Positions 20,074 through 29,700 of a stretch of 64,000 bases of DNA are shown here, piece by piece. Within the stretch, counting starts at the first letter, position 1, and each line of letters starts with the position of its first letter. Made by a program: the position numbers and the translations under genes. Source of the DNA: Cylindrotheca closterium (lineage: Eukaryota; Bacillariophyta; Bacillariophyceae; Bacillariales; Bacillariaceae); the NCBI GenBank assembly GCA_933822405.4, contig CAKOGP040000003.1, forward strand, positions 40,109 to 104,108, given 5' to 3'. The notes below the pieces were generated by a model, which did no database searches, was not told the DNA's origin, and saw only the letters and a program-made list of their open reading frames with translations.

Positions 20074-21149
20074 TAATAGTGATGAAACAAAGAAGGAAAG
20101 GAGGAAATGGAGGAGGGAGATATGGGATGAGTTCGAATCATCATCAGCATTCGACTTATTTGTTGCATCAACGATATTCCTCCAATGCAATAGTTGAGAC
20201 GTACCGACAATTGTGTAAATAGGCAAAGGCGACGCTCAAATCGTAGGCCACCAACAACCTAGCCTTCAAGGAATCACGAAATGCCGGATGCTTCTTATTG
20301 ATTCCGCAGCAACCTGTGAGCATTGCCATTTCTTGATGCCAAGTTTCAATCTTGTCATTCAGAGTGCCATAGAGCCGATCCATAACACTAATTTTCAAGT
20401 TGCGAGAAGCAGCAGCAATAAGTGAGAATCAATAGTCGTCAAGTATTATGTGTCGTGTCACTCTTTCTTGCTTATACTTGCATGAAGGTCTCGGTGCTCA
20501 TCATTTCTGTATTGGAGGTTCCTCGCATTTTCACTGTCACACATGGATGAACACGAACATTATATGTTAGTGACGATAATTTAGCAACCACTTTGTCAGA
20601 ACGACACACGAGGGTCGAGGGTGTATTCATCAGTCTGTGCATGTATGTTATCATCAGATGATTCATTCACTCACCAATATTGGGATGCCAAAAGGCGCTC
20701 ATGAGTTTGATTTCAATTGCCAAATCGAGGGCTCCTCGTGCTCGTTCCAACTCGTCCAGATCATCTTTCAGGCGCTTGATGGCATATCGAGCACTTCCAA
20801 GGCGTTGTGTGTGCTTTGCCATGTGAGTACGGGCCGTGGATACATCATAGTGATGGTGATGGTCTTGTTCGACGCCCTTGTCATTATTATTACTCTCATC
20901 GGCATGATGGATTATTTCGTCATTGTGCAATTCAATCTCCAAGACTTCCTTGACACCTGAAAAGCCACCTGTCCCTAACAATTCTCCCATTTTAATTTCA
21001 GAAGTGTCAAACTTTGGAAAATCCCGACATTTGGCAGTTCCAGAGCTGAAAATGTAGGCTGACTCAAAGTCTTTTAAGGTCCCAGGGGCTTGCTCGTAGA
21101 CAGCTTGTGCCTTTTCCTGAATCGTCAGCTGGGCGGTTTCTTGCGACAT
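19308..21149 (-). CDS. protein kinase (five exons; one GC-AG intron, one 26-nt exon)
   Basis: Exons on the minus strand: 20675-21149, 20482-20533, 20205-20387, 20008-20033 and 19308-19897, together 441 aa. Every junction preserves the frame and rebuilds the kinase core: glycine loop LGTGGFSGV (about 58-66), YAIK with Lys125, HPNIVKMRG across intron 1, the hinge FIVMDRLYGTL across intron 2, YRDIKPEN (Asp242) across introns 3 and 4, DFG (Asp260), and GSIPYMAPE. A hydrophilic His/Asp-rich insert (about 73-108) sits between beta strands 2 and 3. Intron 2 uses GC (gcaagtataag...attag); a GT site next to it would break the frame. Exon 4 is only 26 nt. The tail after about residue 400 is Ser/Arg-rich. 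It should be an active Ser/Thr or tyrosine-kinase-like enzyme; substrate unknown. Confidence 0.82.
20036..20074. repeat. (GACGAT)n microsatellite inside kinase intron 3
   Basis: Six to seven hexamer units lie a few bases inside the intron, next to the 3' splice site of the 26-nt exon. On the transcribed strand they read ATCGTC repeats, which supply part of the pyrimidine tract. Repeat-length changes could affect inclusion of the small exon. Confidence 0.9.
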
Positions 21150-21718
21150 TCTTCAGCTTTTCTTCTTAGGAGTGGCAGAGTAAATGGTTGACGAGGTGAT
21201 TGATGATTTGAAGTACTATATGATGGAATAGATGAGGTGAGAATATGAGAGTCCTGGTATGGTATTGCCAACATGGAAAACACTTCGATGGTTCATACAA
21301 AATGACTTATTATAGCTATACTGAGAGATTCATTATTCGATGAGATTTATTTTTATTGCGAAGAAACGGATATCTGCATGACTCATTCGACCAGCTTATA
21401 CCCAAGCACCAAGCAGTCGAGAACAGAGGATTGATATTCAATATAGGCGATACATGCACCTACCACAGTACCGTAATAATACCAAATATTTGAGAAGTCA
21501 GAGAATACGGTATCCTATAGTGATATTATAATACCCGCACTACCAAACTCAACATCAACACTCATCAAAACTATCAGTTGACGGCCGTATTATTATTGTA
21601 GCTAGCTGTCACAATGTACGGCACGGTAGGATATGAAAAGAAGATGAAGGGCGTGAAGAAATTCGACACAGATTGGGGGAGACTGACAGACTGGCATCTT
21701 ATTCTTCCTCTTGTAATT
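21150..21718. other. intergenic between kinase and kelch-BTB genes; no gene seen
   Basis: AT-rich. It serves as the 5' flank of the kinase gene and the 3' flank of the kelch-BTB gene. No RNA gene or repeat stands out. Confidence 0.4.
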
Positions 21719-24138
21719 TCATCGACTCTGAAGCAATTCAAAGACCAAATCAATGTTGCTTCGTCCCATATTCTCAAAGCTTGGTGACTTGGACACTGAT
21801 TCAAAATGTGACAAGATATACTTTTTGGCTTTTCCTCTCAGTGCAATGGCAGAATGCACATCTGCCGCATGGAAGATGGATGCTGCATTTTGAGGCGAAA
21901 TAGATTGGAGGATGCGTCGTTCGCACATTTGTTTCAGACGGGGAATGCAAAAGAGATCTGCGGCCTCAAAGAGTTCCATTGCAGATTCCACAGGAATCTT
22001 CAATTGATCTGTATACAAGTACTCCATGACCTGCAAGAAGATGGGATGGGAAACTTGTTCAATTCGCACAGTAGCCATGGTGGATTCCTTCATTTCTCCT
22101 AGAAAGAGAGCCCGAAAGTACGGTGATCGCATGAGCAAGAGTTTGTGAGCATAAATGGGCGTGCCTTCAACCAGAATAGTCACATCCGAAAAGGAATCAT
22201 CGTCCACCATGGCACGGAATTCCGAAATCAATGTGGAAGGCGGAACGTCAAACGACAAGTCATGGACGGAAATATCAAACTTGATAAAGTCGCGCAGGCG
22301 ATTGGATCCATCGTAACCTCCAAAGACAAAGAAGGAATCCGAATGGACCACTCCAACGTGACAAAAACGATACCCAGGTTGGTTGCTTTTGCATGTTTCG
22401 ACGGTGCGCCTGACGAAACGGAATGGAGAAGGTGGAACGTAAGAATGGGCAGCATGAGTAGACAATAATACGGTCAAAGCATATATACATAGACATGCAT
22501 GAATGCAAATCATCATACTTCCAAAGCTTACCATTTGGCCACTGATGATTCTTTTGTAGGCAGCTGGAGTTCGTGTAAATCATTCAAGGCACTTCCACTG
22601 CTGCCTCCAAAAATATACATGCTATTCCCATGGATTGCCGAGACATGGGAATCCCTCGGTGATGGCAAAATGCCATCCGTGACGAGGCAGGACCATTCCT
22701 TATTCACCAAATCAAATATAAAAGTGTCATTCAAATGACGATTCCCATCGTGACCTCCAAACAATATCATATAATCCTTGTGAACCACCGTCGTCGCTCG
22801 ATATCTGGCCCTTGGTCGTCGTCCAGTGGTTTGCACCGCACTCCATTCCAGAGTGTCAAAGTTAAATTCATGCAAGTCGGATCTATAATTTGTGGTTGGA
22901 TCAGAAAGTGAAATTTCGGAGTGAGCCATAATTATAGTGTAGAGCTGTCCACAATGAACAAGTCAAGTCAAGTCAAATCATGAAACGACACGAAACATCC
23001 GACCATCATTTCAATCCCAGACACTGATTCCATCGAATGATACAATAATTTCAATTGCGCCATGAACTATAATATCACAACTTACTTGTACGAACCATCA
23101 TATCCTCCAAAACAATAAAAGGAATTAGCATGAACAATGGCTGCATGGGAATGTCGTGGTGACGGGGACCGCCCAACTGCCGCCACTTGTCTCCAAGTCA
23201 TGGAGGAAAAGTCGAATCGCCAAAAGTCCGAGACTCGGGAAGTCCCATCAAAGCCACCATGTACATAGAAGGAGTTTCCAAAACTAAAGGCTACATGTCG
23301 ATCTCGTGGGGATGGCGGTGGCTCACTTTGAGCTGCCGCCAATACGGGCGACCATCGCTTCTCTTGGAAGGAATACGCGTGAAAGGTATTGACCCGACCA
23401 ACGCCGTCGTAGCCACCAAAGACATACAACACATTATTCAAGACAGCAGCGGCGTGGACTACATATATGGGTGTCGGTGTCGGTGTAGGTAGGCATCATA
23501 GGTGATGGTACACAGACAGATGGGAAAGAATCGGTTAGCAAAGCAAAGCATAGTATGGATATGGATATGCGGTATGACTGAATCTTCTGCACAGGCAGTG
23601 ATACAATAATAGCAACAACGTTATACGTACGTGATCGTTCTGACGGTGGTGTCCCTCCATACGTTGGAACAGTAGACCAAGTGGCTGGAGTGGGGGCTTC
23701 TGACGAGTCATCATCGTCTACTGGAATAGAATTATTGTGCTGTTCGGGAACTGAGGTTCGTTCGACTTCATTGATGTTGAGGCGTCTCATCATCGAAAGC
23801 GATTCGTCTTCACGCGTACGATGATCACGAGGAGGTCGTCGCCTTAGAGTTTCTTCCGAACGTGCCATGACACGGGAAAGATTGGATGGACTCAATAGTC
23901 TAGAAGCCGAGGGATCCACTTGTCGCTGCCATAAATCTCCTTGAGGACCCACTTGCTGCAATGGCTGAGCACTACCATCAATCACATTGCGTAGCTCCTC
24001 ATCAGCAATCATCATGGGTTGTTCCTGAGGAATTCTTCTGACATCAAAATTATTGATGCCTTCGTTTCGTTCTTGTCGTTCTTGCTGAAGCAAGTTTGGT
24101 TGTTCTGTTTCAGCATTCTCATCTTCCATGACTTGCAT
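21719..24138 (-). CDS. kelch-repeat BTB/POZ protein (four exons)
   Basis: Exons 23631-24138, 23086-23458, 22532-22882 and 21719-22409 on the minus strand (introns of 172, 203 and 122 bp, all GT-AG) give 640 aa. The N-terminal 165 residues are low-complexity. About six kelch blades follow, each with FGG-D-G and a W about ten residues on (LYVFGGYDG, FYVHGGFDG, FYCFGGYDG, MILFGGHDG, MYIFGGSSG, FFVFGGYDG). A C-terminal BTB domain (FSDVTILVEGTPIYAHKLLL...) and a BACK-like helical end follow. Kelch repeats before the BTB domain is the order seen in LZTR1-like proteins, not in animal KLHL proteins. By family it would be a substrate adaptor for a cullin-3 ubiquitin ligase in the cytosol or on membranes. 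Splice junctions fall inside blades and keep them intact. Confidence 0.85.
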
Positions 24139-24223
24139 TGTGATGAACTATTGGCTCATAGTGATGCTTACCGTTACCGGTATATTACAGTATGTATAGA
24201 CTCGCTCAACTTTATTGAATCGA

Positions 24224-24523
24224 CTAATAACAGAAGACAGTATCGCGCGCATGTACGTACAGTACCGGTACGATTGTCGAAGAAGTGACACTGGTCGAAG
24301 AGGTCGACGAATAATCTTGCAAAAGTATTATATCTATAATACACGTTCCAACAATTATGATGACAGGAAAGGCAATGGACATGTTACTGGGAATAAATTG
24401 TGGTATTCTTGTTTTGCATCCACCACGTGGTCCCGAGGATTCAGCAGCATTAGAGCTTGGAACAATAATAATTACAAGCACCAACGCAATGATAGGTAGC
24501 GCCCCGTTTTTTCTTGCGGCCAA
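24224..24523 (-). CDS. small membrane or secreted protein, unknown function
   Basis: A 99-aa frame with a classical signal peptide or anchor (MAARKNGALPIIALVLVIII, ending SSNA-A) and a second hydrophobic segment at about residues 48-68. The Ser/Thr-rich stretch after it is simple in composition and the last 20 residues look like read-through, so a 3' intron or shorter protein is possible. No family recognised. The order of signal and second segment is protein-like, but ORFs of this size also arise by chance. Confidence 0.35.
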   Translation of the reverse strand: MAARKNGALPIIALVLVIIIVPSSNAAESSGPRGGCKTRIPQFIPSNMSIAFPVIIIVGTCIIDIILLQDYSSTSSTSVTSSTIVPVLYVHARDTVFCY

Positions 24524-25055
24524 AAGAGGTCATCAACGAAGAATGCAATACAAAAGCTCCTTGTACACCAAGTGAAGAAGCGGCATTTGCCATAATGATT
24601 CATGGCGTCTATACTGTAGACTGAGTGGCGCATGAACAATGTGGATATGATATGCAGATAGAAGACAATTCGTGAGGGTATATACAGCACGATTGCAATC
24701 AGGTTGGAGTGCGAGGAGCATAATATATAGGATTTTCCGATCATTAAGCAAGAATGCGATCGCCATCTACGCTTGTAGGCATCGCATCGCATCCCATTCA
24801 TGCCATGCGATGCGATGATGCTTGATACCTTGGCAACAAAACGCAAGGTTTACTAGTCCAAAAGCAGAGTATTCGAATACCAATAATAATTCCATTCATT
24901 GCATAATTCATATTCTAAAATATTAGAAAGTCGGACTGTGTTTCATCATTGGCATCGTCGATTGATTTCGCATGCCAAGACACCAGCACCCGTTCTTAGA
25001 CAAGCAGCTTCTTGATCACCTCCAAATGACCATCACAGCATGACCTTTGGACTAG
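24524..25055. other. intergenic; no gene seen
   Basis: AT-rich. A run of gcgatcg/catcgcatcg-type words lies at about 24757-24820. No coding signal is convincing. Confidence 0.4.
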
Positions 25056-26259
25056 CTAGCAACATGACCATCGCAGGTCGAATTCATCCTTGCAACAACA
25101 CATCATCTCAAATGGAGTCATCCCAAGTGTGGCTTTGGCATGAGCATAAGCACCCTTTTGGAGTAGCAATTTGACAATCTCGAAATGACCTTTATCACAT
25201 GCCTTGTGCAATGGTGTGTCTTCATCATCATGTTTGGCATGAATGTCAGCACCGTTATCGAGTAGGAATTTGACCATCTCAAAATGACCCTCACTGCATG
25301 TCTTATGTAATGCTGTCTTTCCTTCAGCGTCTCTGGCATTTACGTCAGCACCCTTTTCCAGTAGCAATTTGACTATCTTGAAATTACCTCTATCACATGC
25401 CTTGTGCAATGGCGCTGTTCCATCATCGTCTATGGCATTCACCTCAGCACCCTTTTGGAGTAGCAATTTGACAATCTTGAAATGACCTATATCACATGCC
25501 TTGTGCAATGGTGTGTCTTATTCATTATCATGTTTGGCATGAATGTCAGCACCGTTATCGAGTAGCAATTTGACCGCCTCTAAATGACCACGAATGCACG
25601 CTGTATGCAATGGTGTGTGTAGAGGTGTTGTTTCGGGCATGAATGTCCGCACCGTTATCGAGTAGCAATTTGACCGTCTCTAAATCACCCTCACTGCATG
25701 CAATATGCAATGGCGTTTCTACATATTCATTATTGGCATGAAAGTCCGCACCGTTATCGAGTAGCAATGTGACAATCTCGAAATGACCATAATGGCATGC
25801 AATATGCAATGGCGTTGCTCCATATTCATTATTGGCATGAATGTCCGCACCCTTCTCGAGTAGCAATTGGACCGCCTCAACTGCATGCAATATGCAGTGG
25901 CGTTGTTCCATCATCGTCTATGGCATTCACTTCAGCACCGTTATCGAGTAGCAATTTGACCATCTCAAAATGACCACGAATGCACGCTGCATGCAATGGT
26001 GTTGTTCCATATTCACTCTTGGCATTCACGTCAGCACCCTTCTCAAGTAGCAGTTTGACCATCTCGCAATCACCATCACAACATGCTATCATATGCGATT
26101 GCGTGCGTGTCCATCATCGTCTCTGGCATTCAAGTCGGCGCCTGCATTCAGCAATGTTCGAACGAGCGACAGCTTTCCTTCTTGTGAGAAATTGTGATAC
26201 GGTAATGTGTACCACGTATATATTATTATATAATCTCGCACTATACTGATGCAAACCAT
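25056..26259 (-). pseudogene. ankyrin-repeat protein gene, broken
   Basis: Minus-strand sequence encodes about eleven ankyrin repeats (pattern G-TPLH-AC--GHFE-VKLLL-KGAD-NA). They lie in several frames. The first break is near 26095-26120, after NAGADLNARDDDG, where the frame shifts. The second is near 25898, where part of a repeat is missing between HIACS and AVQLLLEKG. The third is near 25630 (a 1-nt shift after GADIHA). Near 25518 an extra triplet creates an in-frame TAA. The last segment (25056-25508) is intact and ends with a different helix (MTPFEMMCCCKDE). A plausible start is the ATG at 26257-26259. Repeats are very similar at DNA level, so unequal recombination is a likely cause. Introns could hide one break but not all four. 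Confidence 0.75.
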
Positions 26260-26729
26260 ATGGCATATATCATACAGACGCGTTGCAAATATCGAACGGC
26301 CGGGAAATGTTAGTCATATGAGTCAATTCCCATATCTATCAAGTGCGACGGAATCAATCGTGTAGGGGAGAGAGGAAGAGGGTCGTGCACGGTGGAATAA
26401 TGGGATTGCCTTCCTCAATGGTCAAACTATAATACTAGCCGTTCTTTTTTAGTCTTCACCAATTCTAGCTCATTCAATGTCGCACATGCATACAGCTAGT
26501 ATCGCTCACCGGTACACCTATCTATTGAATAAGCCACACCACTCGTCATCCTCATGCCACAACAGTAGCTGTATGTGCTACTCACTCATCAGCAAATAAT
26601 ACCTATATGATAGGACAGGACGACTTCACAAAGAAATTTAAAATTGGATTGTATATTTTAAAATATAAATTGAGACCTAGGACTATCACATTCAAATTGG
26701 TTTTTTTTAATTTTAATGTTCAAACTTTT
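26260..26729. other. intergenic; no gene seen
   Basis: AT-rich; 26640-26735 is almost pure A/T and likely serves as the 3' end region of the large gene to the right. No repeats or RNA genes recognised. Confidence 0.4.
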
Positions 26730-29700
26730 TTAATCGGTATATTCATAAGTGTCGGCCAATAGCGGATCAATGTTGGTGACATTCCCAGTGGGGCCGATCC
26801 GTGCTTTTCGATTCTTTGAATTGGTGGTGGTAGTGGTGGTAGATCGCTCATTATTGAACTTCCAATTGTTCCCCTGAAGCCACTCGGCTACTTTACTGGA
26901 GCATCGCGTCGACAGTTTGGCTGTGGCAATCACTTTTTCTTTCGCAGAACGTAGCTCCATTGTGGCTCCATCCTCCATATATTTCCAATTGACAAAAGAA
27001 AACGATGAACCAGCATTCGGATAGTGTGTAATGCTGCCGTCCTTGTAGACCACAACATATCGTTCCTTCCATAGATAGGGAGGCCAACGGCTTCGAATGC
27101 GTAACCAGCCTTTGTGAACCACACGGTTCGATCCTTCTGGTATCCCTTGTAACTTGAGCACATTAGTAGAGTCAATCTTCCCTTCTAACTTTGTGAGCTT
27201 GTCTTCCAAGCGTGCAATGAAGACATTGTCAGCGTTAGACGACGAGATTGCTGATTTTGCCCTTATTTCTCCATTGTCCGCTGTCATCTCTACCTCGCCT
27301 TTATGATGTTCAATCATCAATTTGATAGGACTTCCACTTCCTGGTTGCGGTGCTGCTACCGACGATGCCAAAGTCCCACGCTTTGTTGTTCCATTGCCCC
27401 CAGTTGCGGCGCTTCCCTTTTCAGCATGCTTCTTCTTTTCACTAAAAGCTTTCGCAGCCAATATGGCATTTTCCTTTTCCCTTTCTTCCATCGACTTCTC
27501 AAAGCATTTTGACCCAAATTTTTCAAAGAGGGGTTCAACAGCAGGGTGCACATACTCATATTCCTTCCCATTGCTACTGATTGCCTGCACAAGACCACAG
27601 CGTTCGAATTTTTCGTCCTTAATGAGAGTACCAATGCCTTCATACGACTTTTGAATCCTGTCTTGATGATTCTTTTTCATGGCTCCTGGACCATCTGCCG
27701 AGGCTGCACTATCGATTCGGTCTGTGAATTTTTCCAGCATCATATCCGCAAGGCCATCTTCCTCGGCATCGCCTCCTATCCCTTCAACCAACAACCCTTG
27801 CATCTCTGAAAAAAGATTAGAAGTCTCCTTCAATCCTTCTTCAGCCCCACTCAATGAAGGGAGGGGGAGGCCGAATCCACGGCCCACTGCAAGTCCTACT
27901 TGGACAATCTTCAGGCCAATCAGAATAGCAGGCCCATATTTCTTGACCCAATCCTTGGCCAATTCAATATCATACCCAATCGCTTTTCCATCTTTTCCCA
28001 AAACGGGTTGAAGCGATACAGGACAAATGAAGCATAGTCTTGCCTTGGTTTTGACTTTTACAGTTTCCTTCATCGTTGACAGAAATCTAGAGAACCGCTT
28101 CTCTTGATTGTCTTGTTCGAATGCTGGAAGAATTATAAGATACTTTGGTTGTGAATTGTTCTTCCCTTGGAAGATCCCTTTCAAAAGATTGTTGGCGGCT
28201 TTTTGATGGCTTAGGACAAGCTTTAGTGATTCGTGGATCTTGGAGAATCCATGTTGCATTATTTGCCGGTTCTCAAGTACTAGTGATTGTGTCTTTCGAA
28301 ACTCTTCCTTTACCACTTCTGTCAACTCATCGGTAGTCTTGCCAGTAAAGAAAGGATCGAGAAGAATTTTCTTCATTGGTGGCCTATCCTTGGGATTGCG
28401 TTTAAGAATTTGCTTCAGCAGTTTTTTTGCCGCATCGTCTTGAATGCTATTCTCAAGAATTGAGTCAACTTCCACATCATCTTGTCCCCAATGGAACAAC
28501 TCTCGCATCGAATTACCATCAGTGATATCATCATCAGTGTTCACTCGGAACAAAGGCTCCTTGCTGCACATCGTATACAAGAGAACACCAAAAGACCAGA
28601 CATCGAACGACTTATCCGCCCCAACCAGCTCAAACATCGGTAAGTTACCTTTTGAGGTCACCATACGTTTTGTTTTAGGTACCATGTTTCCAGTCTGTCG
28701 ATCCTCAAATGTTGTCGTCTCGTCATGTCCCAAAAATGATTTGACTGCATATCCTTGGATAGTGGGGATTCTGCTGAACTTCGGGGCACGCTTTTGTTGT
28801 TCTTCTTCGTTTTGATCTTGGAAGTATGAAATGTATTGTTCCTTCTCTTTATGGTTTGCCAGCTGGTAAATCATTTCAGGAGGAATGACACCTGACGAAT
28901 ACTTCTCACCAGCGAAATCCTCCCCAATCTTCGCAGAAGCATCCATGTCAATCAATACCATGTGCCCATTAATGCGGACGACGTTCAACATCTTCAAGTC
29001 CCCATGGATCAGTCCTTTCTCATGTATGTGTGCCACCGCTTCTCCGATTTCCTTCGCAAGTGTTTGAATTGTCAGAATATCGAGCCGCTCACTTCGAAAG
29101 ATTGTGTCCAAATTTCGATCTCCGTAAGGCATCACCAACACGTTGCAGTAATCCTCTGCCTTGGCACCGTCCTTTTTTAGAAATGATGATGTGCCGTTGC
29201 CATCTTCTTGTAGGATTGAGTCCTTTAGTGATTGGACCAAATTGGCATCGCTCTCTTCATCATGGCTTCGGATACTACCAACCACATATTTCGAATCCAA
29301 TTTATTGTCTTTGCGGCTATCCACTTCTCGGCGAAACTGATCCTTGTTCCGCATAAACTTTAGAACCACAGTCCCACCAATTTCGGCAAGGCAAAAGTTC
29401 ACAAACTCTTCTTTGGAAATCTTTTTATCTTTTTCGACATCTGCCCGTTGGAATAGGTGGTTGATGTTTTCCTTGTCATGTGGAATAAGCTCTATCATGC
29501 TCAATATCTCCTTGAACAATTTCTTGTCTACTTCTTTTCCTTCATATGGTTCATACTTTTTTTCAAAGTAGTCCCTCATCTTAGCATCCGTTGCTTTCAC
29601 TACAACACAAGTTGCCGACTGGTGAATGGGTGGTCCTCTTGCAATATCATAACGACCGAGAAAGAACAATCGTGCTTGAAACACTGCTTGGATGTGTTTC

